DNA of 64,000 nt, taken from Crotophaga sulcirostris (taxonomy: Eukaryota; Chordata; Aves; Cuculiformes; Crotophagidae). The notes under the pieces are model-generated. The model was not told the origin of the DNA and ran no database searches. It was given only the letters and a program-made list of their open reading frames with translations. The stretch is taken from NCBI GenBank assembly GCA_013397455.1, contig VYZB01000171.1:211734-275733 (forward strand). The letters run 5' to 3'. A program made the translations under genes and the position numbers. Shown one piece after another: positions 1-13,000 of this stretch (the stretch's first letter is position 1; every line of letters starts with the position of its first letter).

Positions 1-3000
1 ATGAACATTTTCAGAGTGTAAAAGGGTAGAACTCACCTCATTTTTAATAATTGCAACATACGAAGCTTCTTACCATAGGAAAAGTCAGAGTATTACACAA
101 AAACCGTTAAGCAGATATAGCTTATTTTTATATTGGTTTCATTAAAACACAGGAGAACTGAATAAAATAATCAAATTCAAAGCTATTTTCCTGGCAATAA
201 TAATACACAGATAGGAATTCTTAATGCTTTTGTAGTTATAGTCCAAAAGAAAGAAGCTCCATAGTGAAGATTATATTGAAGTTTTTCCACCAACACAATG
301 ACCACATTCCCTTCCATACACTTACAAAGGAAATTGCATCAGTGTGAAACGTAATGGTGAAAAAAACCCTGTTTTCATCAAAGTTAGAAAACAAGCTGAA
401 AAGATAAATTATTAAACTCTCTGAACACTAAATACCTTAAGTGTTTTCTAGCAAACTCCCTACAAGAACATTCATACCTGCATATCCTGGCTTAGTCTTT
501 GAAGCAAGAAAATAAAAGTAAGCAAATTTTAAAAATGCACACGAGGAGGCATTTTAAGTGTGGAAGTTATGGATTGCTGGCTTTGATGAGGCAACAAATT
601 AAAATTCCTTGAAAAGAAGAGGAGGAGTAGGAGGAAGAGATAACATCAGTATTTCCTCATACAGATAGAGCTCAAAATACAAATGAGTTGCTAAGAAAAT
701 ATCTAAAGATATATTTTAAATTCACAGTAAAGAATAAAGAATGTTAAATTTTTAAATATTTGTTTTCCAGACTTTCTCCAGGCAGGCTGTTGTCAGGAAT
801 AGATGACAGCGACACTCAGCTGCACCTTAATTATCTGAAGTTCTGTGTCCTGTTTTAGGTTTCTCAATACAAGACAGACATTGACATCCTGGAGCAAGTC
901 CAGTGGAGGGTGAGCAAGATGGTGAGGGGGTTGGAACACAGGATATACAAGGAAAGGCAGAGAACCAGGTTTGTTCAGCCTTAAAATGGAAGGATAGGAG
1001 GAGATCCTACTGCCATATCAAATATATAATAGGTGGATAAAGAGAAGACAGAGACTGACATTTATTGGAGGACTACTGTGACAAAATTAGAGGCAACAGA
1101 CAAGTTGGAACATGGGAAATTCAAGCTACATATTATGAAAAAATCCAACATTTTCATGCGTTAAACACTAGAGCAAGCTGCAAAGAAAGGTGGTGGAATC
1201 TCCATCCTTACACATACTACCAAGTATGGGGACAAGGCCCTTAACCTGATCCAAGTTGGTCTTGCTTTAAGGGGGAGGTGAGATGAAATGACTCCACACA
1301 TCCCTCCCAACCTATACTGCTCTGTAATTTTTATTAATAAGTCTTTACAGAAGGAAAAAAAGGAATATCTTTTTGCTCTGCCACAAGCCATCTTAGGAAA
1401 TATGCTATTGCTGCCCCTATGACCATTATGGAAGGACACAGTTTCAACAGCTGAAGAAGAGATTTTCAATAGGGAGAACACTTTCTTCTATTTCCTGGAG
1501 TAGCTTGAGAACTATGGGACTTTGCTCACTTACTGTTAGAAATTTTGATAGCCACTTAACAAAACAATAAGAGGTTTTTCCAATAGACTTCCAATCTCCC
1601 CAAAGATATTTCAGGGGCCTTTAGAGAACTCATCACAGATCCTACAAAAGCTTCAATGTTTTTATTTGTCCCAGAGAAGCTGATATTTAAATACGTGAAA
1701 CAGTAATCCAAGAAAGACTGTGTCTCTCCTCTTCAGCAGACAAATTAAAGTAAATACATTGATTAACTACTTCCAGTCATTCGGGGACTTGCCAAGGGGT
1801 TTTGTAAATAACTCTTAAGGACCTGCTGTGTTACATGTATGATAAAGACATTGAACAAGAACCCTTAAAGATACATAAGCACAGAATGCATTTTTCTCTC
1901 ACATATCAGAAAGGCAGAACTGCTTAAGCTAAAGCAAAATGCTTCAAAAAGAAGTAGGCAAAGAAAGAACATTTGTAAAATAACCTGGCAATCTGATCAA
2001 AGATTTTCAGCCATTTGAACAGGGTTCTTCCAGCAGAAATAGTACCAAAAAGCCACAAGCAGTTTTAAGATGGGTCTTGACAAGTTTGCACGGAAAAAAA
2101 GAAAAGAGTGTACACTGATATCGTCTTTGATAACTAGTAGAAAAAGAGCAACCAGGGGGCGGCTGGAATCCAGGGGAGGAATTGGGAAAAGGATAAATTA
2201 GACTAGAGGTTGGTAACCTCAAGTTAGAAGAGGGTTAAAAACATAAATACAGAAATAATACACAAACACAGTATCGTTCATGTGAGGACAAACAGTATCA
2301 AGAGGAAATCTGGCTGTGAAGGTGAGATGAGAAATCCAGCATCTCCCCTTCCCCCTTTGATTTTTTTTTTTTTTTAAATTTATGAAGTACACATGAAGCT
2401 TTTGTAGAAAGGGCTTCTACACATTAAGGAAACTGAGCCAGCTTCAGATTAAAAGGTCCAAGGCACTGAGATCCACAATCCTTTGAAAAACAAGACACGG
2501 AGCCTGGGTGGTTGGCCTGATTAAGAAACAGGCAATAATTCCACAAACTACAGAAGCTGGTAATGCAGCAGACAGACACTGGACTGGATGATGACACTAA
2601 AAGATGAGTTGAAATTAGAAAGTACAGAGGGCCAGATAGCTTACCAAAGTTGAGAGTGTTACTTGTAACGGGAAAGGAGGGATACTAGCAGCAGAAAACA
2701 TGCAAGCAGTTTCTGGGTTTATGTCAATACTGGTGTGCTGAACAGAGCAGTTGTCCTTAAAGCTGTAATCTTAACAGCAAGGATACAGGAATGTCGCTAG
2801 ATGGAAAAGAAACACAGATAGTGACTGTTGAGATATAACAGGGTGAGAATCAATGGTGAACAGCAGATCATGGCAACAGAAAAAAACTGTAGCAATTACT
2901 GACACAGTCAAAACGCATGAATTTTGAAGCAACATTTTTGTAATGAAGATGACCGTTAAGCCAGCCAGCCATCAAGAGGACGCTGTCTCCAGTGGGTCAG

Positions 3001-4250
3001 TCTATTCCTACTATGAGCCCTGGGCATAATGTTTTATAAACTGCTTTTGTATCTAAAGAGTTGATGAAGGAGATGAAACAACTGGCACATGAACAGGTAT
3101 GTGACAAAGAATTACAGTGTAACTACATTTGATTTCTGTGATCACTATTAAGATCAGGAAGTAATGAACACAATATTTTGGAGTGATAGGTAGCCAATAA
3201 ATTATATCTACCACAATCCACTATCTGTCAAGCCTACTAAAGATATTGCTGTAAGACTGCAAATTTTAAAGAACTATATTTCCATTGTGAAAACACAACA
3301 ACTGCTACACCTTAATATATATGAAATTATCATCTCAAGTAAAAGTTATTATGTAATCATTTGTTTTGAAGAAAAGGTTTATTTTAGACATCAACCTCTG
3401 TTTCATGATCTTCAATAAATGATCTTAAAGAATTTTATAAAGTACCTTCACAAGACACTTTTCATAAAGCTTTCAATACAAAATAGAACAGCAGAAACCA
3501 CAACTGCTGGCTATTCATATGTATTAATCTTTCAGCCACACAAACTCTTGTTATGGTAACTAAAATTGCTCAAGATACAACTTATGCACAGGAACAGATT
3601 CGAAACTAAAAGAGAAATTCTCATTTTAAACTAATTCTAGAACAGTACGTCTTTTAGATTTCATACCAGGAGAGCATATTTCTCCTCCTACGAAACTACC
3701 GTTAAAACATTGCCTTCCTTTCCTCCCACATGCCAAACCAATGTCATATGAACAGCTAACACTAAAAAGGATCCAATCCTATGATTCTGTCTTAAAACGT
3801 GTTACTTTTTTTTTTTCCTCTCCTAGGGAACTACTAGATGCCTTAAAAGGAGAAAATTAAAACATCACTCTTAGAATTTTAGAGGCCACTATTCTTTAGG
3901 TTTCCCATTAGATAAAGACAGAGCTACAAAAAATGTTGAGAATAAGCCACAAATTTTGACAGTAATATTTAGATATAATTAGCATGGGCTTATATTATAA
4001 TTAGATTTTCTGCTTAGTATATGGGTAAAATTACTAGTGTAACGTGAAAGCTTCACTATTACACCACCTTCTGGTTAGCCTTGGGAACTGTGAAAGTTGA
4101 GAAGTTAGGATATTGAGTTCTGAGCTGTCTGAAGTTGTTAAAAACACATTTTATTTATACAGACAAAGAGAGATCCATTCTGATAACATGTTAGTTTAAT
4201 TTATGCCCTATTTTTTTCTTTTTTTCCTCCCCCACCCCAAGGCAACTTAC
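1..4250. other. POC1B: Presumed POC1B intron (left edge of window)
   Basis: This stretch lies downstream, on the minus strand, of the last POC1B exon I can identify. POC1B normally continues with about 100 more residues ending in a coiled coil, so I infer this is intron and the remaining exon(s) lie past base 1. I scanned the minus strand for a coiled-coil exon flanked by splice sites and saw none, but a very short exon could be missed. Apart from a degraded CR1 at about 855-1290 I see only AT-rich non-coding DNA. Confidence 0.6.
855..1290 (+). mobile_element. CR1 LINE fragment, degraded, sense on plus strand
   Basis: The segment around 885-960 (lengthy CR1 phrase: ...gacattgacatcctggagc, then gtccagtggagg, then gtgagggggttgg) matches the end of the CR1 reverse-transcriptase coding region read in sense. 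The segment around 1190-1270 (ggtggtggaatctccatcc, then a degraded version of the following stretch) matches the CR1 3' region. The intervening part is much diverged and no ORF survives, so this is an old dead copy inside a POC1B intron. Confidence 0.7.
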
Positions 4251-4337
4251 CGGAGTACTGAAAGCTAAAGAGGAACTAATCTCTATGACAGGCGGGTCAA
4301 GTGTTTGCGTATCAGTCACATCAAAGGTAGGGTTGAC
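4251..4337 (-). CDS. POC1B: POC1B coding exon 10 (linker after the WD40 domain)
   Basis: The minus strand shows an AG acceptor just before 4337 and a GTAAGT donor just after 4251. The 87 nt are 29 codons in phase 0 (residues 345-373) and start VNPTFDVTD. This resembles the low-complexity, serine/threonine-rich linker of human POC1B after the propeller. It is the last POC1B exon I can support in the window. Confidence 0.85.
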
Positions 4338-7300
4338 CTGTTGAAAATGAATTATATTATTATTTCAGCACTAATAGAGAAAAGGAAATATGACTGGAAA
4401 AGAGGACTACTTGCTACATTAAGGCACCACTATTCATGAAGGAGTGAAAACAGGTTTTAAAATTTGTAAAATTAAAAGTTGGATGTTACCCTCCAACTGT
4501 GTGAAATGCAATCATGTAATACAGACAGAGAATCCAGATACACATTTATTATAGAAATATAATTCATACTATGTAAGCATCCATTACACAAAACTAACCC
4601 AGGTGATTCCTACTGCAAGAGGCATAAGTATTAAGAAGTTCAGTTCATGAAAATTAAGTTACAAATATTAGTTTGGAATGCCCAGAAATAAACAGGTAAC
4701 TCAAAACCTGCCTAAGACTGAAGCCATGCAATTAACAGAGTAGCCAATGATGCTGCTGAAATACAACAGTAAGAAGTATTCAAACAACCTCTTAACTTTG
4801 TAACTGTCACTTGCGGTTGCTTTTGAAAGTTTTTGTGTGTACAGAACCACCACAAGGGCTCCTGAAAGTCACCTTTGAGTTTTACTTTCCACTGCCAGAC
4901 ACTTGTGGGTGCAGTTGTTGGCTGTCTTTCCTATTCTTTCCTCCACCAGGAGGACTGTCTGAGACAGAAGCATAGTACTGCCCCAGAAAACTCTGGACTT
5001 GAAAGCTGCCTTCCAGCAACGACGTTCAATTAGCTTCTTACAGTCCAAACACAGCATCAGCTCATCACTTGCTGAGTTTTCCATATATAAGTATGCAGAC
5101 CTCTCTGGTTTTTATGCTACACTGGTCCCCTGCCTGTTGTAGTTTATTAGGGCACATCCACACTCACAGTCTCATACCACGGCTTATAAGTCCCACTACC
5201 ATTCGGCTTGAGTCAGGATCAATGTGGCTGCAGGCACTCTGGCTTAGTAACGCATAGGAAGGTGTGTGCCAAGCCAGTCCCTAAGCCCAGGTTGCCTTAC
5301 TGACATGGGTACACCATTAGCACTAAAGCTGAAAGTAAGAACATACCTAGCAGCCCAGACAGATCAGTTCCCAACTCACACTCAAGTTCCTCAGTCATCT
5401 ATTGCAACCAAACAGACTGCACGCTTGCTTCTCTACATACCAACTCCAATACAACTTGAAAAGCTCCGTTATGGAAAACAGGTAGGAGGTAACACTGAAA
5501 TCTGTAAAAAGTTTAACAGCTAAACTGAAACCACACTGTTCTTAAAACTGCAGGAAAACCTGCTTTATACTGGGGATAATGTCAGAGGCTGATCAAATAT
5601 GTCATTACAACACCTGTGATTCTGTCTTCTTAATATCACAGTTGGGCTATTCATTTATTGCTGGTTATAGGAGTTAATCCATAACTTTAGTAATATTTTC
5701 CTCATGTCCTTTCCTGAAAGTGAAGCATTAACAAAATGTAAGAGAATATGAAGTTTGAGAAAGCTGCTGCTTTGGTTTTCTTATGGTTCAATCTAAGGAT
5801 CAGAATGTCCTCCCTACAAAATCTGCATATTTTCCCTACCACTGTATTATTAAGGTGTATCACAGATGTTTGCCTTCTCAGTGTTATGTATGGAAGTACG
5901 ATTCTTACTATTTTAAGGAATGATAAAATTCACAGGACTAGATGACTTTCAAATCACCAAGACGTTTGGTGTAGTAAAAAGGAATGAAGTCTTGTCTTGA
6001 ACTTTTTATCAGTAGTCCAACAGCGGCCTTATCAGAGATAGCACTAATTCCAAACGTCTTACTTTAAAAAGGAAAAAAAAAATAAAGAAAAGTCCCCAAA
6101 CTTACACTTGTCTAGTGATATTTTATATTTTAGCTGCTGGAGGTTTATTAGATACAAGGGCTGATTTATTTAGCTTTTTCAAGGATAAAGAGCCTAGTAT
6201 TTAAGCTGAAGTCTGTCAAAACTCTGGCTTAACCAGAGCTGTTCACTGAATAAGAGCTTAAGTGCTATTTCCACAAGCAAAAAACCCTGATGCTGGAGTC
6301 CATACATTACTTTATATACTTTTTAGGTCAGAGGTTCATTTGTTAAGTAACTAGAATGAGATCTTAAAGTTGGAACTAGTAGCCAGGGTAGACACACATC
6401 TTGTACTTCCTGAAGCCTTTTCATTCAGTTCATTTGCATTTCTGTAACTTACACATAGAAATTTAGGTTGAAACTAATAGAAGTAGGATTGTCCTCAGTA
6501 AAAGTGGGCAAAGGCATGGGGGATCAAGGAAGATGAACAAACTTTACTAGCAAGGTAGAAGGTAAGAAAAACACTTAAATACATGTGTTGATTATTCAAG
6601 CTGAAAGTGACCTTCACGTTTTGCAGCACTCAAAATCAGAGATGATAAGCCTTAAGGGGAGATTGTAACTCTGTTTTTAAGGTAGTTCACTTTTCTGACC
6701 AGCAGTACCTAGCTCTTTTTCTGGATTCAGCTTCAACAAGCCATTCTTCATCCACGAGCTCTTTATGGAGGTTTTCTGTTTTTGATTCAGATTACAGGTG
6801 TATTGAGAATAAGCTACCCAGAAACAATCAGGAAAACCTGTCCTGCTACAGGGCCAAGATGATAAACTAGAATTCTTCCTCAATTTGTAAATATTAGGAT
6901 CAAGTCTTAGCTTTCTTCCAATTTTGTCAAATGGACTTGAGACAAAGGAAGGGAAAAAGGAGAACCAAAGCCATGGTTTAACTAATAACTTTCCATTTAT
7001 CTGAAAGTCCTGGCATTTAAACTAGACTTCTTCAGTTTCTCCTCTACAGAAATCTGAAAGTCTCCTCTGCATATAATTCTGCTCAACTCTTGATCAGAGA
7101 TAAGGGGAGGATGTGGGGTACTGCAGACTGACTAGTTGTACAGGAACTGTCATAGGCCATTTTAAAAGATTTATCTACCTATACAGATATATAAAATTGT
7201 TAAGCAACAAGTGAAATAGCAAAGTGTCTAAAGAAAAGAACACAAAAACATGAAGGCTGTAGCTAAACTCTTCTTGCAAATATTTGTGCTGAATATTGCA

Positions 7301-10020
7301 CTAAAAATGAGTGAGCTAATGGAATGAAGCTAAGTATAAAAGTTTCAAATAACTTTTCATGACAAGGTGATGGAGTTAGCTGTCAAATAATCTCACCAAA
7401 CATACTTGGGAAAATTTAACTTTAAGAAATAAGAGGGAAAACCCACTAACCTCTAAAGAGCAAGTCAGAGAACTGCCGTGTATTAAAAGTTCCCAGAAAC
7501 ATTCTTCCAAAGCTTTCCTTTATCTGGTAAACTGCTATATAAGTATTTTCCTTATCTTCTTCCAACATGATGATACAATTAGCACATTTTGATCCAAAAA
7601 ATATATTTGAAGGAAGGTTTCTACAGAATCTTTCATGTAAGGAATTAGAGATTTCTAAAGACCGAAGCAGAACCAAACCAAAATATATTATTTAAAGAAA
7701 GTGAGAGACAGGAACTAGAATCAGTGCTTAGGACAGAGAACTAGAGGAGGAACAGAGGAAGCAGGCTCAACTTAGTATTCAATTCTCAGCCATATGCTTT
7801 AAGTAACTATTGTGCCCTTACAAATATCCCTCTGTTGATTTTAACAAAGTATATCCAATCTTAAAAAAACCACCAAGCTTCACTTTATTTTTCTAATATA
7901 TCTCATAAGGTATTAGTGTTTTATCAGGAAAAAAACAACCCAAAACTAACAAAATTAAAAGAGGAAGTTTAAATCATTCACACAAAGTATTTCCTAGGAG
8001 ACTGACGTTGCTAGCTGTAAAATCATCTCTCCAAACATACAAAGAAGAAATTTAGCTTTCAAGTTGATTGAACACTGTTCTTTTTGCTAGACTGGACTCC
8101 TCAAGCCAAGCAAGTCATATATTCTTATTTCTACTGCCACCTAGCGTCTACTTGGATTTTCTTCGTCTAAGGAGATCTTAAAATTTCAGTGTAATTTCAG
8201 CTGCTAAGATGAACTTAAATCAACAGTCGCTTTTCATGTTCAAAACACGAACTCTACACATCTTAATATGTTCATACTTCAATGCTATGTTTTTTGAAAG
8301 AAACTGCTATTTCAAATTTCTATTCACTTTAAATAAATCTAGTATATGAAAGATTAATTGTATACAAATATAGGAAATACAGAAATAACTGTCACCAAAT
8401 GGAATGCATTTATTTTTGTGTATTGCACTAAAATGGCATTACTGATTAAACATACTATTTTCAAATATCCCCAAAAGCTCCTTATCTCAGAGACAATGAC
8501 TGGGATTTATCACAGCTAAATTTAGACATGCTTCTAGACACCTGTATTTGACCTGGTCACCCAAGATTACCTTTATGGTCAATGGAAAAAAGTAGGCACC
8601 TTCAGAAAACAAGTCATTTACTTACATTTCCAAATTGCCTGAATAACTGTAATGATTATAAGCTTTAACCTCTACTTACTTGAATAGTCAATAATCACAT
8701 TGATCAGTACAGCTGGAGAATAGTTGCAAAGATTTGGAGGCAAGAATATGAAATTCAACACAGCTAAAATCCAGACTACTGCTGGTCTGAAGAAGAGGTG
8801 AAACAACCAAGAAATTTCTTGTAAAAGTTAATTATGCTTCTGAAAATAGGCAGGGAGTGACAAAAAAGCTACAGAAAGCATCTTAAAAATTACTGGCTCT
8901 GTGTATATCTTTGAAGAGTGAGTAAGGAAAAGTTCTGAGAAAAGGTGAAAGTATCCTCAGGCTCCACATTTCAGTCACTGTCCTGAATGCAAAATACCAG
9001 GTGATACCAACAATTCTTAATTCCCTTTTGCAAGCAGTTTTGTTCAAAATAATTTCCAATTGGTGGTGTGCAAAAACACTGTAAGTGTCTCTCCCAGCTG
9101 AATAAATTCTGAGCAAAGCCAGCTCCACTTTGTGTGTACTATTTTCACAGAACCAAGGTGTGGAATAGCAGGAGTCTTGCCACACTGAGGGAAAACAGGG
9201 ATAGAGAAGTAACAGCTACCCAAAAGCAGTAAGAAACATGCAGAGGCACTTTAATTTAGGAATAAAAAAAAACCAAAAAAAAAACCAAAAAAACCAAGCA
9301 TGGACAGAATTACTTCCCTCAAATTCTACCTGTATATCTGTTGAACTTTTTGTTCCACCACTTCGAACTTTATCCTAAGGTAATTTATTTTCATTCCTGC
9401 TACAGAGGGGACTAAACCAGCTCAGCATAACTAGCGGCAATGCATTATAACACATCTCAAGTGTCTAGGTGACATTCTAGTGGCTTGTAGTAAACTCTAG
9501 GTGGTCACCTATACTTTCTAATATCCCATATTTGAACCGCCTCCTCTGCCTGCCTGTAACTCTTGCACGTTACCAAGTCTCTTAAAGTACTGTTACTTCC
9601 GTTCAGTTCACATTAATTCTCTTCCCTTGTTCCTCATGAAAAAGAAAGTAAACAGAAAGCAAGCAGTTCTGCATTTTGTCTGAGGTGCAGATCACATATT
9701 AGAATAAACTCAGTAATTAGAGTTGCTGCCCTATAGCAGAAAGGATTACTCAGACTGAGGAATCTACATCCCTCTCCAAAACCCCCTAACTACATAAAGC
9801 CATGGCTGATTTGATGTACCATGAGCAAACAAGACTAGATGAACTCCAAAAGCTCCTTCTGACACCGCTGTGATTCAGTTCCTCCCTTCCCTGGTATATT
9901 AGAAACATGATGAACCATAGAAAGATGAGGGTGATGTTGCAGTGGAACTGCCTAGTACTAAAATTCTCTCTATTGCCTGTTGCTTCAAAAGAGGTCGGGA
10001 TGTAAAATAAATAAATAAAT

Positions 10021-10051
<31 letters not shown>

Positions 10052-13000
10052 TGTTTGTTTTAACTGAAGAGGGACAAAAATATTTTTCTTCTTTTTTTTG
10101 TTCTCCAGGGTACAGCATAGCCCAGTGGGGATAGAAATGCTCCTTTTTTCAGGTACAGGAGGAAATATTTAAGAAGATGGAACACTGAAAAATTTCAAGC
10201 ATAGTTAGTACCACTAAAGCATGTTATTGCTGGTAGTAACCTGATGCTACTTTTGTCTGGACAAGTTATGTCTCTGTCCAGATGGTGAGGTTCATTCTTC
10301 CTCACTACAGAAAAAAAACTCATATTTTTTGTTGAGACAGAAGGGGCAGTAAATAAAGGAAAAGACATATGGAGCAACAAAATGTTATAACTTCACTTTT
10401 AACATTGTCTAAACTATTCTATCACATTAATTCTGAAAAAAAGCTGCAAGTGTTACAACCATGAAGAAACACAGACATTAGGTTAAGCAAAATCTGTCAA
10501 AGTTACCTGATAAATAATTTCTTGACATTCAACTATCAAATTTCCTTTCTGTGCCCTTTCAAGTATTGGTAATGAGGTGCTTCCTAACCTTAGTTTAACT
10601 TTAGCTTTTCCAGAGCTTCTCAATTACGTGGGAGCTGGGATGGAAAAAAAAGAATCCGGAAAATTGCTTTAGAGAATATTCTTATCTTTGCCAGTTATCT
10701 GAGCAGCAAAGGTCTGGAAAGGTTGACCTGAAAAGAAAGAAACTGAACCCTGCAGCCATAGCTGTGGTACCTTATAAGGTACTGTGTGGGTTTAGCACAT
10801 GTTATAACTGGGTGCAATTTGGAAGGATCTTGAAGCAAACGGTTGGTTGATGCACCAAGAGTGGTTTAGATCTGCTGGCAAATGCTGTGACTGGGTTTGT
10901 TCCAGCACTGACCACCTATACTGAAGGCTGCATCAGTAAACTTCATTCACTGAGCTTTCAATGAACATGACAGTCTGGCACAGAAGTTTATGAAGCTTGT
11001 CATACAGGCTGTCGCCCTGCTCATTTTCTAATCAAAATGCTAAGTATCAGAAAGCTTCACACAACTTGACACCAGAACCAGACACATGCGAATACTTAGT
11101 GATGGATTTTATCAGGGTTTCCCTCCTCCAGTAAAATAGATTCAATCTTTATATTACCAGTATTGCATATATTCATATTGCATATAGATGCACAAACACA
11201 AAGCTAATATCCTCAGATCTTAATGTTTTAAAAGTCTGAGCAGGAAACAAATGCCATGGTAGCAGTATCTCCATTTTACATGAATAAAAATAGGTAATGG
11301 TGATTTTCTACAGTACTTTTAGTCTATGACAGCAAGCAAAAGGTTCCTGAATTCATATCAAACAAAATCCCTGGGGTTTTAGCATAAACGATGGTTTTGT
11401 CTAAGGCCATATTGTTTATCTACTTAGCATAGCTTTCAGACAACATGACAAACAGGATTTTCCAAATACTGACATGGAATATTTGACATTTTACTTTGGC
11501 TCCCTAAGTCCCAATACTTCCAAGGCTTGCTCTTTGAAGGATGTATAGTAAAGTGGCTGAAGAATGAAATTATCAAGACGTCAGACTACAGTGATGTAAA
11601 ACACAGTACCACCCCCAGAAAGGCTTTCTCAATTTTTAGATAGATATCAAGATCTCATAATACCTAAAGGTCTTGGAAAGAGGGACTACTTATGACTATC
11701 AAGTATTTGACTTTCAGTAATAATGTCACCTTCTCCTGCTTACGATATATTTTGAGTAGTATCCTAAAGCTCACTGAAGACTCCCGTATCTTCTGCAACA
11801 GCTGCCATGTTACTTCAGAAAACAGACTATAACCTATGTTTTGTTTAAATTGGGTATAGAATATAGACTTACACAAGAAGCATGAAAGGAATTCAGCAGG
11901 ATAGATCTGACAGCATCAGCTAGCCTAGTGACCTTAAAATGGATAAGTTATGGTTGCTTCCAAAGTATTATACATAACAAAAGTTCTCTGGTATACATAG
12001 AACACATTTAATTCTAAACATTAGGCAGGCAGTGTTTACAAAAGCTTCTAGTTTCCTCTGTTAGGGTACACATTGTACTCACCTCAACTGCCTCAAGCTT
12101 TTCATCATGGAGATGAGGTGACTTCGGGTAAATATCAAGAAGATGAGGAGGATCGTCAATATGCGTTCTTCTAATATGGTGTTTAAGAACTTCTTTGTAA
12201 TCAAATGAATCAAAATTGGTTTTCCATAGTAATACCTGTAAGAAGCCATCACATATTAGTAACTACTGAAAGAACATGTCTGCTGTCATCACTTAGTCTG
12301 ATCTCTACTATAACACAGGCACTTCTCCAAAGTAACTTGTATTTCAATTCCAATAGATGTGTTTCAATCTACTTTAAAAAAAAAAAAAAGATGATCTCTA
12401 AAAGATGTCTCAACAATCACACAAAACAAAGCAACTTCTGTCCTACTGGACTGTACCAAGTTATTTTTCTGCCAAACCACATACTATGAAGTCATATACT
12501 ATCAAGTTTCCGTCCGCCTGAAAGGCTTGCAGGTCAAATGAGAAAGTCTGAGGGCATAAGAGAAACGACAGAAATCCACAGAACTCAAACTCTGAAGTTT
12601 CAGCAACAGGAATCTGTTTTCTGAATCTTGTCCAACCACATTCAACAAAGAAACAACACACAACAGTCACATCATGGCCAAATGTAGAAGTAAGGTAGAA
12701 TGCAGTAAGATAGCAGAAGATAGTAGAAGATAGTCTACCCAGTCTTATAGATAGATCAGGAAACCAAATCATAACGCATAATGTTGCTCTCTAGTGACAC
12801 AAACCAATTGTATTTGTAAGTAACTTAATTAAGTTTAACACAAGTTTATATGATTTGTGTCATTTTTGTTACTTTAAGCGCTACGAGGAAAAAAAAAAAT
12901 AAAAAGGAAGTTTGACACTTAGAAGTTGGCAGTTTCCAAAAGTCAAATATTGATTTTTATACCTGCTCTCTAAATTACAGGAAACAAAGATGGGACTGTG

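Noticed and set aside
470..505. Possible splice donor (CAG then GTATGAA on the minus strand) as a candidate last POC1B exon
   Set aside because: The nearest acceptor would give an exon of about 19 bases with no POC1 similarity.
4869..5523. Cluster of short open frames on both strands in POC1B intron 9
   Set aside because: No family resemblance, no suitable splice sites, and they overlap each other antisense.
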